Shown here: positions 8,501 through 20,157 of the stretch, piece by piece
Layout: each line of letters starts with the position of its first letter
Position numbering within the stretch: the stretch's first letter is position 1
Source: Torulaspora globosa
Taxonomy: Eukaryota; Ascomycota; Saccharomycetes; Saccharomycetales; Saccharomycetaceae
Length of the DNA: 64,000 nucleotides
Assembly (NCBI RefSeq): GCF_014133895.1
Contig: NC_050731.1
Span: 868,001-932,000 of the forward strand
Direction: 5' to 3'
The notes under the pieces: generated by a model
What the model was told of the DNA's origin: nothing
What the model saw: only the letters and a program-made list of their open reading frames with translations
The model's database searches: none
Program-made: the position numbers and the translations under genes

Positions 8501-9710
8501 GTATCAGTCATTTGAAGTAATAACGTCATGGTTTTGTAGTCTAAATGCGGATCGCATAAAAGAATTATTACCCTTTATCGTGGCTAACTTGAGGAAGCTG
8601 GAAAAAGTTGAGTGTCTAAAGTACGATGCCCTAGCACAAATAGACTTTGTGCTAAGATTCCCGTTCATGAGGCATACATACTGGGGCATGGCTAAGGAGG
8701 AGGGGCAAGGGGCAAAACGATGGGTTGGTGAGTCAACCATGATCTCAATCGGAGTGAGCGCGGGTGGGGCGCTGGTGAAGGTTTGGAAGCCGACCTGCAC
8801 CTTTTCCTTTGAATATAGGCCCCGGGTTGACCTGTGTGGAGCTACGTATGACGTATTCGGCTTCAATGAAGATGCTGAAATGGCTAGTTACGAAGAGTTA
8901 TGCCCAGATACAGTGTTATCGCAGCTCTCTTACTCTCTAGAGACGGGAGAAGCCTCGCAACAACATCTCATCCAAGTACCCGATGACACGAGTTTCGACA
9001 GATCTATCCATATGCTGGACCATCTGCCGAACAAAGAGTTCCTCAAAATCGGTATTATCTATATCGACAAGGACCAGGACAGCGAAGTCCAGGTCCTCAG
9101 CAACACGAAGGGATCACACCAGTACCACTGGTTCCTCAATCAGATGGGCCGGTTCATCAAACTGAGCGAAAAACCAAAGCTTTTCTATGCTGGCGGCCTG
9201 GAGGATGTAACCGATGGCGAGTTTGCTCTCCTATGGAATGGCGAGATTACCCACATGGCTTTCCACACAACCACTCTCATGCCCAACAGCACCGATCTAT
9301 CGTCCAAGAAACGGCATGTCGGTAACAATTTTGTCAACATTTTTTACAACGAATCAGGGCTGCCCCATTTTAACTTCAACATCATCAAGAGTCAATTCAC
9401 CTTCATCAGCATCGTCATAACTCCGCTGACCGCAGCGGCCAAAGATGAGATTGCAGAACACTACAAGATTAAGCTCTACAGAAGAACGGGAACGCCTGGA
9501 CTCCTTTCCTGTGCCCATTTCAAGATTCTAACCAAGAACAACTTGGCGAGATACGTCCGCCATGTCGCTCAGATCGCGAACGCTTTAGCTGAGAAAACGC
9601 ACCAGAGACATCCGCCGGACGCCTGCTCAGCTTGGGGAAAAAGGTATAAGCACTTACAGATGATAAGAGAACGAGCCGTCAAGCTGAATAGCGCTGAGAA
9701 TGAAGTCTAG
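5595..9710 (+). CDS. TSC2: Tuberin (TSC2)-like Rheb GTPase-activating protein
   Basis: A 1371-residue protein. About 1100 N-terminal residues look like helical repeats (many Leu-rich amphipathic segments), as in tuberin. The C-terminal region from about 1145 to 1345 is a Rap-GAP domain with WNGEITHMAFHTTTLMP followed by HVGNNFVNIFYNESG (from residue 1241) and FNIIKSQFTFISIVITPL. Asn1244 occupies the place of the tuberin catalytic 'asparagine thumb'. The tail (HVAQIANALAEK, AWGKRYKHLQMIRERAVKL) also follows tuberin. Tuberin, with TSC1, inactivates Rheb and so restrains TORC1. It is shorter than human TSC2 (about 1800) but complete in frame. S. cerevisiae has Rhb1 but no TSC complex; fission yeast and Candida keep it. 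The start is the first ATG in frame, and the extreme N-terminus is unverified. Confidence 0.85.
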   Translation: MPGICYASKGDPKGITLLSTILKSLKTSSNEETSAKSSLKALDSSSVEESHLLQLHKRLGDKSLDYDQRAQTAVEVRQVLKKFEKNCIPALWYSAHDLIRPEVPLGARKCAFELLAECINDCQDPAVREMFFRIAMTILARPSEDESEFLGPHIALILSCLRSLLNGMLPLKKDDAAFLRDLIEDIIDVSRRKASCPDANVVQELLLLTPILKDPIRHDSLVKLLDLLSSALKPPSSSDIGLSSSAVDFILYLTQEYGQLLRSDVLRRFTVILSRIADEPGTERNMEKLEYALHKIVQAPCNSVFLEELFAVDNTDCCELMNLYPLIFVDNLCRCSKNTEDPPSEKQINYMLDALHQLKKDKEILKVMTRLLRCCERTGFASSILRQGHIWPMVKSILTRGREDEIVRKFVESVLDIATRTNLSLFSTSLDDLIQSVCALQISDFDSRIIKLVKVRRADVGMFKTLDDVAKRTLSPNSSTISRLELYKLLIGLVKDAAFRPLTNTANQFAIALRTYNGSTNHEMEGEELLLFENFLYEYLQVLHVKDFRFLITEHIIPDVQAILAQAKRRKSIVNTLGSFGKSRRANEQNLQRADFLVRSCVKTFIWSATDSTGFKCILLFNVLCSIYSTAEKFSHSPASLAVARAMIRIRRSTEGHFYFTIPIDAVGISAAFRRLKEQNTYQGDPHKWTFPESVEYMDESLLGKPNENVGFTSHDKEQGTNINIGTWLSLAIGSIKAPTDWEIHSYLLAHLCSQLSEIPLLFGHFNLIEDFKIVICDHLTRATPLQIDLSEGVSHSDLHSAYVRNLSSVLAYHPFQQKKFADELVSALVVGLKSWEKTFIPILHILSVSCFEVPLSVQKCLTHLLPQIQMRITNPYAMPSVLEFLLALGNSPGVISNLTIDEVKRVFGIAFRLIENSVDLRIRSKLESLKNDSPELSLSQPHNQEYDIEVSPSTENFSIKESMVLFLQYQSFEVITSWFCSLNADRIKELLPFIVANLRKLEKVECLKYDALAQIDFVLRFPFMRHTYWGMAKEEGQGAKRWVGESTMISIGVSAGGALVKVWKPTCTFSFEYRPRVDLCGATYDVFGFNEDAEMASYEELCPDTVLSQLSYSLETGEASQQHLIQVPDDTSFDRSIHMLDHLPNKEFLKIGIIYIDKDQDSEVQVLSNTKGSHQYHWFLNQMGRFIKLSEKPKLFYAGGLEDVTDGEFALLWNGEITHMAFHTTTLMPNSTDLSSKKRHVGNNFVNIFYNESGLPHFNFNIIKSQFTFISIVITPLTAAAKDEIAEHYKIKLYRRTGTPGLLSCAHFKILTKNNLARYVRHVAQIANALAEKTHQRHPPDACSAWGKRYKHLQMIRERAVKLNSAENEV

Positions 9711-9789
9711 GCTGGCTTCAATTCTTCAATACTTGGTGCTTCAGTTACGGTTACCCGTCCTTAAAGCGTATTATCATTTACAAGCCTTA

Positions 9790-9801
9790 GAAAAATTTTC
9801 A
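9790..9801 (-). promoter_or_regulatory. RRPE motif upstream of SUI2
   Basis: GAAAAATTTTCA is an exact reverse match to RRPE (TGAAAAWTTTTY, bound by Stb3), 100 bp upstream of SUI2. It suggests growth-linked transcription. Confidence 0.6.
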
Positions 9802-9901
9802 CATAAGACTGGTGAGAAGATTCAGAAACTAGTCATCGATAGCTGGATCTTCGAGACAATTGCGATCTAATTAAGCGTCCTGAGGACTAGCAGTTTCCAA
9901 T

Positions 9902-10810
9902 ATGTCAACATCTCACTGTAGATTTTATGAAAACAAATATCCGGAGGTCGATGACATTGTTATGGTCAATGTCCAGCAGATCGCTGAGATGGGCGCATAT
10001 GTGAAGCTCTTAGAATACGATAACATCGAAGGTATGATTCTGCTGAGTGAATTGTCGCGTAGACGTATAAGGTCGATTCAAAAGTTGATTAGAGTTGGGA
10101 AAAACGATGTTGTTGTGGTTCTTCGTGTGGACAAAGAAAAGGGCTACATTGATTTGTCGAAACGTCGTGTTTCCTCTGAAGATATCATTAGATGCGAGGA
10201 GAAATACCAGAAATCCAAGACCGTTCACGCCATTCTGAGATATTGTGCAGAGAAATTCCAAGTTCCGCTGGAAGATCTGTATAGGACGATTGCATGGCCA
10301 TTGAGTCGAAAGTACAGCCACGCCTACGAGGCGTTCAAGCTGTCGATCATCGACGAATCTGTGTGGGAGGGCATCGAGCCGCCATCCAAAGAGGTTTTCG
10401 AAGAACTCAAAGTGTACATCTCCAAGAGACTGACACCACAAGCGGTCAAGATTAGAGCTGACGTGGAAGTCTCCTGTTTTAGCTACGAAGGTATCGATGC
10501 GATCAAAGAGGCTCTGAAGGCTGCAGAGGCTCTATCCACCGAGCAAATGCAGATCAAAGTGAAGCTGGTTGCTGCCCCACTGTACGTCATTACGACCCAG
10601 TCTTTGGAAAAACAGCAGGGTATTGAGCTTCTCGAGAAAGCCATCGAGCAGATCAGCCAAGTCATCTCGAAGTACAATGGTGTTTGCAACATTACCATGT
10701 CTCCAAAGGCTGTCACTGCCACTGAAGACGCAGAACTACAGGCTCTTTTGGAGAGCAAAGAGCTCGATAACAGGTCCGATTCAGACGAAGACGAAGAGGA
10801 CTCCGACTAA
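9902..10810 (+). CDS. SUI2: SUI2, translation initiation factor eIF2 alpha
   Basis: A 302-residue orthologue of yeast eIF2 alpha (304 aa). An S1-type OB fold covers about residues 15-88. The regulatory loop LLSELSRRRIRS carries Ser52 (Ser51 after Met removal), the site phosphorylated by Gcn2 under amino-acid starvation. A helical domain and the alpha/beta C-domain follow, then an acidic tail (SDSDEDEEDSD). It works in the eIF2-GTP-Met-tRNAi ternary complex in the cytoplasm. It starts the run of chromosome X genes SUI2-MHO1-TDH2-MET3 (YJR007W-YJR010W). Confidence 0.98.
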   Translation: MSTSHCRFYENKYPEVDDIVMVNVQQIAEMGAYVKLLEYDNIEGMILLSELSRRRIRSIQKLIRVGKNDVVVVLRVDKEKGYIDLSKRRVSSEDIIRCEEKYQKSKTVHAILRYCAEKFQVPLEDLYRTIAWPLSRKYSHAYEAFKLSIIDESVWEGIEPPSKEVFEELKVYISKRLTPQAVKIRADVEVSCFSYEGIDAIKEALKAAEALSTEQMQIKVKLVAAPLYVITTQSLEKQQGIELLEKAIEQISQVISKYNGVCNITMSPKAVTATEDAELQALLESKELDNRSDSDEDEEDSD

Positions 10811-11086
10811 CGGCATCCCTCACGGTCTGTATAGAATACGCTAACGATAGCTCTACATAGCAGCGCCAATTGACATCCATTCGACTCAGAAGCAACAATT
10901 TCCGACATCTTCGTTTGGATTGAGTTTTATCCAAGGTTGAGCACTGAGGGGGTAAGGGGTCCTTGTATATAAGGCTCTTATGACAATGCTACAAGCAAAG
11001 AAGAGTACATAGAGCTCAGGACATCCATCTCGTTTGCTGGTTGACGGGGTTCGTATCACTAGCCGTTTAGGGAACCTCCTAGAGTC

Positions 11087-12091
11087 ATGTCTACACGTCC
11101 TGCCACACATGCCGGTTCCTGGTACTCGAACCGTGGCTCAGAGCTATCGTCGCAATTGAAAGGCTATCTGAACGACACTGAGAGGAGGGATGGTGCTGTT
11201 TCCAACGCCAGGCTGATTATTTCACCTCACGCTGGTTACCGTTATTGCGGAGCCACGATGGCTCATGCATATGCTTCGCTGGATATCAGTCCTGCGATTA
11301 AGAGAGTGTTCATACTGGGACCGTCTCATCATGTTTATTTCAGAAACCAGATTTTCCTGACAAGGTTCCATTCGTTAGAGACACCCTTGGGCAGCTTACA
11401 AGTGGACGTGGAAGTGGTGGAAAAACTGCACAAGCTACACGAGGGCCATCTCTTTGTTCCCATGGATAACGATACCGATATGGGGGAGCATTCGCTGGAA
11501 ATGCAATTCCCCATGTTGGTGCAAACTCTGCAATGGCGGGGTGTTCCCGTGAATGGCGTCAAAGTCGTGCCCATGATGGTTTCACACAACAGCGCAGAGG
11601 TCGATTCTGCAGTGGGAATGGCTTTGAAGGAGTATCTCGCGGATCCAAGCAATTTGTTCATCATCAGCAGCGACTTTTGCCATTGGGGCCGCAGGTTTGC
11701 ATACACCGGCTACGTTGGTAGCCAGGACGAGCTGGAAGACGCCCTCCAGGAGGAAACGGAGATTGAGATGCTGACCGCGAGAAGTAAGCTATCTCACCAT
11801 CAGGTTGACGTCTGGCAGTCGATCGAGCTGCTCGACAGAATGGCGATGAAAGTACTGAGTGAGAGTGCAGACGACGCAAAGTACAATGCGTGGAAACAGT
11901 ATCTGGACATCACGGGAAACACGATATGCGGAGCAAGACCGATCGCTGTTGTCCTGAGCGCTCTCCAGACAGTCCGTGTGCCGGCAGGCAAGACTCGGTT
12001 TGAGTGGCCCAGCTATTCACAAAGCTCTCACGTCAAGAGCTTGGACGAGAGCAGCGTTAGCTATGCGGCGGGATATGCCGTTATAGAGTGA
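11087..12091 (+). CDS. MHO1: MHO1, Memo-family protein
   Basis: A 334-residue member of the Memo family (YJR008W orthologue). Metal-site motifs are present: ISPHAGYRY (His48), LGPSHHVYF (His81) and SSDFCHWGRR (Cys198, His199). The fold resembles class III nonheme-iron dioxygenases. Human MEMO1 binds copper or iron and acts in redox and signalling; the yeast role is poorly defined. The N-terminus (RPATHAGSWYS) is typical, so the start is safe. It lies 276 bp downstream of SUI2 in the same direction. Confidence 0.95.
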   Translation: MSTRPATHAGSWYSNRGSELSSQLKGYLNDTERRDGAVSNARLIISPHAGYRYCGATMAHAYASLDISPAIKRVFILGPSHHVYFRNQIFLTRFHSLETPLGSLQVDVEVVEKLHKLHEGHLFVPMDNDTDMGEHSLEMQFPMLVQTLQWRGVPVNGVKVVPMMVSHNSAEVDSAVGMALKEYLADPSNLFIISSDFCHWGRRFAYTGYVGSQDELEDALQEETEIEMLTARSKLSHHQVDVWQSIELLDRMAMKVLSESADDAKYNAWKQYLDITGNTICGARPIAVVLSALQTVRVPAGKTRFEWPSYSQSSHVKSLDESSVSYAAGYAVIE

Positions 12092-12276
12092 AGCAAGCGC
12101 AGGCTAACTAGCCATATATAGCCAAACTTAGATATCAATTCATATCCGATTTATCGAGTATATATAGATATAAATCGACACAGGGCTATAAATTGTAAAC
12201 TTTCTTGTAAAACATGTCATTAACCAAAATTGTAGAAAAAGGATCGCTGAGCAACAACTCAGTTTCCAAAAGTCAT

Positions 12277-13287
<1,011 letters not shown>

Positions 13288-13377
13288 TTAAAGACGAGCT
13301 GTGTGTTGTGAAACTAGAAATCTGTTCCTGGCGATCTACCGACAGACCATAGCCTCTACCACCGTCATCCACTGCCC

Positions 13378-13385
13378 TTTATATA
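13378..13385 (-). promoter_or_regulatory. TATA box of TDH
   Basis: The complement reads TATATAAA 103 bp upstream of the TDH start codon. A CTTCC Gcr1-type core on the same strand lies at 13412-13416. Confidence 0.65.
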
Positions 13386-13712
13386 CAACCCATAGGTCGT
13401 CTGCATGGCATGGAAGGGCACAGAAAAAAGCACCACTTGCCATAATAAAACCTCTGATCTGGTGGCAACACAATATGCACCGTCATCACAAGCATCTGTC
13501 CAGCAGCGAAAATCGCTCTCAGCAAACGCTGCCTCTCGAGCCAGACGGTAAGGTGAGTTGCGCATTGCTGGGTGGTGTTGGTTGTGGTGTGTCTGTCAGT
13601 TGGTTGGAACGCCGCGAAAGCGAGTGCTGCGACGGCTAGTGGACGCCCGGGACGCTGGACTCCTGTACCCGGCGCGCGATTAGTGGCAGCCCGCGGGGTT
13701 CCTGTTTCTGCG

Positions 13713-13725
13713 GGTGTGTGGGTTT
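13713..13725 (-). promoter_or_regulatory. Rap1-like site in the TDH-MET3 intergenic region
   Basis: The complement reads AAACCCACACACC, fitting the Rap1 consensus RMACCCANNCAYY, about 440 bp upstream of TDH. Rap1 with Gcr1 drives glycolytic genes in S. cerevisiae. The 633-bp region 13276-13908 is shared with MET3 and holds no other gene. Confidence 0.5.
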
Positions 13726-13744
13726 TTCGGTTGATATTAAAAAG

Positions 13745-13751
13745 TCACGTG
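13745..13751 (+). promoter_or_regulatory. Cbf1/Met4 site (TCACGTG) of MET3
   Basis: AAGTCACGTGTG carries the TCACGTG core 158 bp upstream of the MET3 ATG, the classic Cbf1-Met4-Met28 element of sulfur genes. Confidence 0.8.
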
Positions 13752-13797
13752 TGATTTCGGTGATCGAGCTATACGAAGGTTTGCCAAGAGGCGTTGA

Positions 13798-15435
<1,638 letters not shown>

Positions 15436-15536
15436 ATGTTTAGTAGACGTTGTGTAGTTTTCGCGGAAGACTGCTGATAGACGCGCAGAGCCGGGTCGTT
15501 CACCGCATTAAAGGTAAACAGCGGACTCTGGTCGCT

Positions 15537-16754
15537 TTATACAAGTTGCAACTGCTTTACATACTCGACGAATCTCTTGGATCTCTCCTCTGCATCGTAA
15601 AACTTGTCGCTCACTTGCACGCTGAGGGACAGAGCGTACTCCTGCTTGGCTGGGGAAGCCGGCTTTGTGGCAGCGCTCGCATCTGTGCTCTCTGAGAGAA
15701 GGTCGAAGATATCCCGGTGGCCCTTCGAATCGGGATTGTCGGCCAGAGACGTCAACTGGTAGGTGTAGCGGAATCTTGGCGCGGTTGGTGCAGGCGTGAT
15801 TAGATCTTCGAAAATCGGGTCGAAGTGCTCGGATCTCGCGTCGGCTAAAGGCGCCTCGTGCGTGTAATGGTAGGCCTCCTTTAAGAACGCCCTCACAGAC
15901 TGCTGCAGCTCTCCGGGTTGCGATTTACCTGGGAACTCCAAGATCAGCTGCTCACTGAAAATGATCGGCTCTGGCTGAGCGGCAGCTGTAGTGTTTGTCT
16001 CTTTCCCTTTGTCTGCTTCCGGGACTGAGGCAGACTTGGGCACCTCAGTTTTCAGCTCGATGTTCGACAGATCCAAACGCTCTCCACTTTTCACATAATC
16101 TGCGATCCTGACGGCGGAATCGGCTGAAATTCGGCCCAGATAAGCCAGCACGTCACCCTTGAGTATCCTTCCGTCCTTTCCCGTTGCCTTGATCTTGCTG
16201 AACGCATCTTCTTTCGATATGCCGTTCTCAGCCAGGAGCATGACCACAGATGGCAGCAGCGTCTGGTCAGGATTGGCGTTTTGCTGATTACCTTGGATAT
16301 CAGACTTCTCTCCCGCACTCAGTGGCTTGCTTTTGGCTTGCTTTTGCTCCTTCTTCTTCTCTGCGGGACTCTCTAGAGGTTTCTCATTGCTCTTTGGGAA
16401 TTCCAAAGTCGAGAAATCATCGTCAATCTCAGCAATATACGCAATGGTTGCCCCGACTGGTACATCCTTAGCTCCCTTGTCAACGACAATCTTTGCCAGT
16501 TTACCATCGTCCTGGGCTTCAACGTCTATCTGTGCCTTATCCGTCTCGACCTCCAAAATCACATCGCCAGCTGAGAACGGCTCCCCGACCTTGAACTTCC
16601 ACTCAACTATCCCGCCTCTTTCCATCGTAGGAGACATCGCTGGCATGGCAAATACTTGAGCATCAAGCAGTCTTGCAGTCCTGCTCATATGCCTAGCGGA
16701 AAGCTGCTTCAAGGAAACCACCTTCAAGCTCCCGCGAAAAGCTGAGCGTAACAT
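15537..16754 (-). CDS. PDX1: PDX1, E3-binding protein of pyruvate dehydrogenase
   Basis: A 405-residue mitochondrial protein. There is a basic presequence (MLRSAFRGSLKVVSLKQLSARHM), then a lipoyl domain (about 33-110) with the lipoylated lysine in VETDKAQIDVE (Lys73). A Lys/Glu-rich linker and a peripheral-subunit-binding domain (about 168-206, ISKEDAFSKIKATGKDGRILKGD) follow. The C-terminal part lacks the HHxxxDG acyltransferase motif of true E2, which identifies it as protein X, the subunit that tethers E3 to the E2 core. It is the YGR193C orthologue, next to XKS1 as in S. cerevisiae. It converges with MET3. Confidence 0.95.
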   Translation of the reverse strand: MLRSAFRGSLKVVSLKQLSARHMSRTARLLDAQVFAMPAMSPTMERGGIVEWKFKVGEPFSAGDVILEVETDKAQIDVEAQDDGKLAKIVVDKGAKDVPVGATIAYIAEIDDDFSTLEFPKSNEKPLESPAEKKKEQKQAKSKPLSAGEKSDIQGNQQNANPDQTLLPSVVMLLAENGISKEDAFSKIKATGKDGRILKGDVLAYLGRISADSAVRIADYVKSGERLDLSNIELKTEVPKSASVPEADKGKETNTTAAAQPEPIIFSEQLILEFPGKSQPGELQQSVRAFLKEAYHYTHEAPLADARSEHFDPIFEDLITPAPTAPRFRYTYQLTSLADNPDSKGHRDIFDLLSESTDASAATKPASPAKQEYALSLSVQVSDKFYDAEERSKRFVEYVKQLQLV

Positions 16755-16958
16755 CTATCCTGAAACCAGTAATGGGCAATTGATAGCCTGGAAACTTGGC
16801 TATTCCTTTGTCTTTTCTTCGAAAGTTCCTTTTAACCTGGGGGTTCCTGCTTATCTCAACAGGCGAGAGTACTATTTCACCAGCATAAGAGCTAAGAACA
16901 AAGTATTTGACTAAAAAGAGACCATTGATATCCAGTCGCAATCTAACTACTCACATAA

Positions 16959-18698
16959 TTACAGAGAAGCTTCCAGTCTGCTCAATGGCACAATCTTGTT
17001 GTTGTAAGCCTGCCATGCCTTGTCGTCCGAGTCGCACACGTATTCGAGATCGTGCCATGGGAACTTGTGGTCAAGAAATTGGTCGTAGCGCAGCTGTGTC
17101 TGTTTTGAATAGAACAGATCTGACCACAATGCTTTGTAGCACCCGCCTAGAGCGCAGGAATTTGGGGTCTCTAGTCTGTAGTTTCCCTCTGTCGCTCCCA
17201 GCACTTGGGCGAATTTCTTGACTATGGCATTGTTCTTGGAAGCACCACCGACAAAGAAAGCCTTCCTAGGTCTCTTGGTGAGATACTCGTTTAAAGGGAA
17301 CGTATCGTAATCGAATTTGACTTTGACGCCCTTGTTCTTGTTGTTCAAAGAGCTAACGGTTGAGGAAAGAAGCGGTGATATGCGCACTCGGCAGCTTAGT
17401 GCCTGCGATTCTACGATGTTTTTGGCATCGTGCCTTAAATTAGCATAAGAGTCAACGAACGTCTTGATCTCGCCAGACTTGACATCGAACTTGGCTCTCT
17501 TGTATGTCGCATCCACGCTGGGGACAATTTCACCTAATGGAAAGTAGACGCCAATCTCATCTTCGTTTGCAAGATTGTCATCACTCACAGCTTCGTTGAA
17601 ACGCGTCCAGTCGCCCGTTTCACCCTCTCCATTCAGCTGGTTCCGTATCTCCTCGCGAGCTAGCGAGCCGTTGCAGTAGCAGATCATCCCCATGTAGCTC
17701 TTGGGAATCGTTGGATGGATGAATAAGTGGTAATCTGCAGAGGGGTGATATTGGTCTGTGACGAGAAGAATGGTGGTACTGGTACCCAGCGAGACCAGCA
17801 CGTCATTCTCCTTCAATGGCAGCGAGCAAATCGTGGCCAGATTGTCTCCGGTAAATGGGAATATCGAACAAGTTGCGTCAAAGCCATATTTTGCAACGAA
17901 ATATGAAGAGATCGACGACAAGCGAACCGGTTCGTCACATTTGGTGCACGGAGCCAACAGCTTTTTCTCAATATTGGTCTTATTCTGATCGATCAATCCC
18001 AGTAGCTTATCGTCAAATTGCCTCTGTGCTACATCATAGAGATTCATCCCACAGGCATCTGCCTCCTCTAGGGCAGTGAGCGAGCCGCTGAGTACAGAGG
18101 CAACAAAGCTGGACACCAGGGAGATGGCTTCAGTTTTCTGGTAGACTTCCGGTTCTTCCTCGGCTATCTTGAGGATCTGGCTGCCCGTAAATCTGAAATG
18201 AGCTCTCGAACCAGTCAGTTTGGCCAAGCTTTGCGGACCACCTACCGCCTCTTCAAACTCTTTGCACTGCTTCCCAGTACTGTGATCTTGCCAATTAGGC
18301 GCAGTCTCCCTCGAGAAGGCTCCAGGGACCAACTGGTCAAATAACGAACCCTTGGCCGAATCCAGAGAGCTCAACAGACCTTCAGCAGCGCTCGACCAGT
18401 AAACAGAACCGTGCTGCTGGCAAGAACCAGAGATAGCCTTCACCTTGCTGAGGTCGAACGAAGATCTGGTGAACTTTTCAAATATTAAATCGATGGCTTC
18501 AACCCACATACCGACAGGACATTCAACTACATCGCCAGAGATGTAAACACCTTTCTTGGTCTTGTACTGGGGAAAGTCCCTGTCAAAGTCGACAGTTTCA
18601 GCGTGAACGATCTTCAAAGAACCATTGATGGCCAGACATTTCAGTTGTTGCGTAGATAGATCAAACCCCAGGTAATAAGATTCTTCGGAGGCCGTCAT
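16959..18698 (-). CDS. XKS1: XKS1, xylulokinase
   Basis: A 579-residue FGGY-family kinase that phosphorylates D-xylulose to xylulose 5-phosphate, feeding the pentose phosphate pathway. Motifs are YYLGFDLSTQQLK at the N-terminus, SGSCQQHGSVYWSS, FPFTGDNLAT (catalytic Asp about 285), SLGTSTTILL for phosphate binding, and AFFVGGASKNNAIVKK near the C-terminus. The frame extends 11 codons to a GTG; I start at the ATG giving MTASEESYYLGFDLS. It is the YGR194C orthologue, about 204 bp upstream of PDX1 in tandem. Confidence 0.96.
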   Translation of the reverse strand: MTASEESYYLGFDLSTQQLKCLAINGSLKIVHAETVDFDRDFPQYKTKKGVYISGDVVECPVGMWVEAIDLIFEKFTRSSFDLSKVKAISGSCQQHGSVYWSSAAEGLLSSLDSAKGSLFDQLVPGAFSRETAPNWQDHSTGKQCKEFEEAVGGPQSLAKLTGSRAHFRFTGSQILKIAEEEPEVYQKTEAISLVSSFVASVLSGSLTALEEADACGMNLYDVAQRQFDDKLLGLIDQNKTNIEKKLLAPCTKCDEPVRLSSISSYFVAKYGFDATCSIFPFTGDNLATICSLPLKENDVLVSLGTSTTILLVTDQYHPSADYHLFIHPTIPKSYMGMICYCNGSLAREEIRNQLNGEGETGDWTRFNEAVSDDNLANEDEIGVYFPLGEIVPSVDATYKRAKFDVKSGEIKTFVDSYANLRHDAKNIVESQALSCRVRISPLLSSTVSSLNNKNKGVKVKFDYDTFPLNEYLTKRPRKAFFVGGASKNNAIVKKFAQVLGATEGNYRLETPNSCALGGCYKALWSDLFYSKQTQLRYDQFLDHKFPWHDLEYVCDSDDKAWQAYNNKIVPLSRLEASL

Positions 18699-18882
18699 CC
18701 TGCTTGTAGCTTGCCAGTATAGAAAGCTCACTTCCCCAGACTAATCCACCCCGGAATAACGAGCCAGTAATATATCGACTATTTTCAAGGAGTGGTCACT
18801 ATTCAACAGAACCCGAGCAAATATGTACTCCTTATCGATTACCTATATATCGCATCATTGACCTAACCAGAAGCAAACTTGT

Positions 18883-19149
18883 TCAAGCCACAATGCTGCT
18901 CTTGGCCCACTCCAGTTTGCGACTTGTGTAGGACGGATAGGCAGGCAAAACCGCGATCAACGCAAGAACGACTGCCAACCCGTAAATCACCATTAGGTGG
19001 GTCAATGATTGCATGTAGAAGCCGACAAGGCAGGACAGCACGGATCCCGTTGCCAGAACGATGTTCTGTACACGCTCAGTTCTCTGCTGGCTTGGGAAAT
19101 CAATAGGAAAGACCAGCTTGCGTTTGACTTCCTCGAGAATTTCAGACAT
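18883..19149 (-). CDS. SPC1: SPC1, signal peptidase complex subunit
   Basis: An 88-residue membrane protein. The N-terminus is cytosolic (MSEILEEVKRKLVFPIDFPSQQRTE... up to about 25), followed by two hydrophobic helices at about 30-50 and 53-72 and a short cytosolic tail. It matches the SPC12 family (YJR010C-A). Spc1 is a non-catalytic subunit of ER signal peptidase that helps keep transmembrane segments from being cut. It is easily missed for its size. The genes on either side also point in the minus direction. Confidence 0.93.
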   Translation of the reverse strand: MSEILEEVKRKLVFPIDFPSQQRTERVQNIVLATGSVLSCLVGFYMQSLTHLMVIYGLAVVLALIAVLPAYPSYTSRKLEWAKSSIVA

Positions 19150-19353
19150 AACCGCGGTCTAAGGTGAACTAGACTTGCAAATCCGCTATTTGAGACGTCT
19201 CTGGCGTCTATTTATTGCCTTCTGACGGCTTCTTGAAGTTAGCTAAAGTTGCACAAGACTTGATGCGAGACTAGAGTTGCAGCGAAAAAACGAACCAACT
19301 CAATTTATATGAAGGGAACGCTTTTAAGCTCGATTAGCTCTATTTAATCTTCT

Positions 19354-20157
19354 CTAAAATGCTGCCTTACCTACTATCTCATCTTTCAGCCAGGTTACGA
19401 ACCGTTTGAACCCGGGGCCGTCTCGTACGTCTGAGACGGTGTCGCCTGTAGCGTCTCGGTACTGGGCCACTATGCTCGGATGCGACGCCAGGAGGTTGAA
19501 AAGCTTGAAATTCAGTAGATCCAGTTGGTATTTCCAACTGGGAATGAGCTCTTGGCCCAACGCTTTCAGTAGCACGTCCAGCTGCGGCTTCGTAATCTTG
19601 TACTGGTGATGTATCGGCACTTTCCTCAGGAACTGGTAGATATTGGCGAAACCCATGAGACAGTTGTGTAACTGCATCGACAGCGGCTCGGATATGCTCT
19701 TCATCTCGGAGATCAACAACTCGTTGATGACTCCAAGGACGCAGATCAGATTGCGGTCGATCAATTTCCGGAACTTCGGTGCTGAATCCAGGCTGGCCAT
19801 GTTAGACTCGTCCAGCATTTGTCGAAAATTGCTTCTAAACTGGGCCGCAAGGGTATACAGTTGCTTCCGGATCTGAGAGAGTTGATCCACTATGTTACTG
19901 TCCTGCTGTCCCAGTTTGTCCTGGCCTTCGCCGTCCTTGACTTCCCCAGTGCCTTCGCAATTCGAAAGGTAGTAGAGGGCATAGATCAGATCTGTCATGT
20001 AGTGAGACGTGTTCAGGATGAACACGATGATTTGGTTCAGCAAAAGCAGATTCTTTCTCTCTTCGAAACTCATGTCCTTTTCTACCATGTGCAAGGGCAT
20101 CGCAAAAGCCTTGACATCCTCCCTGTCGGGCTCAGTAGCACTCTTGTCACCTTCCAT
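19354..20157 (-). CDS. YJR011C-like protein of unknown function
   Basis: A 267-residue soluble-looking protein, largely helical, with EERKNLLLLNQIIVFILNTSHYMTD in the N-terminal half and IRKQLYTLAAQFRSNFRQMLDE in the middle. I see no catalytic motif or signal peptide. Position between SPC1 (YJR010C-A) and YJR012C, and a length close to the 261 residues of YJR011C, make it the likely orthologue. That assignment rests mainly on gene order. The open frame continues 12 codons to a TTG; the start used is the first ATG (MEGDKSATEPD). Confidence 0.75.
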   Translation of the reverse strand: MEGDKSATEPDREDVKAFAMPLHMVEKDMSFEERKNLLLLNQIIVFILNTSHYMTDLIYALYYLSNCEGTGEVKDGEGQDKLGQQDSNIVDQLSQIRKQLYTLAAQFRSNFRQMLDESNMASLDSAPKFRKLIDRNLICVLGVINELLISEMKSISEPLSMQLHNCLMGFANIYQFLRKVPIHHQYKITKPQLDVLLKALGQELIPSWKYQLDLLNFKLFNLLASHPSIVAQYRDATGDTVSDVRDGPGFKRFVTWLKDEIVGKAAF

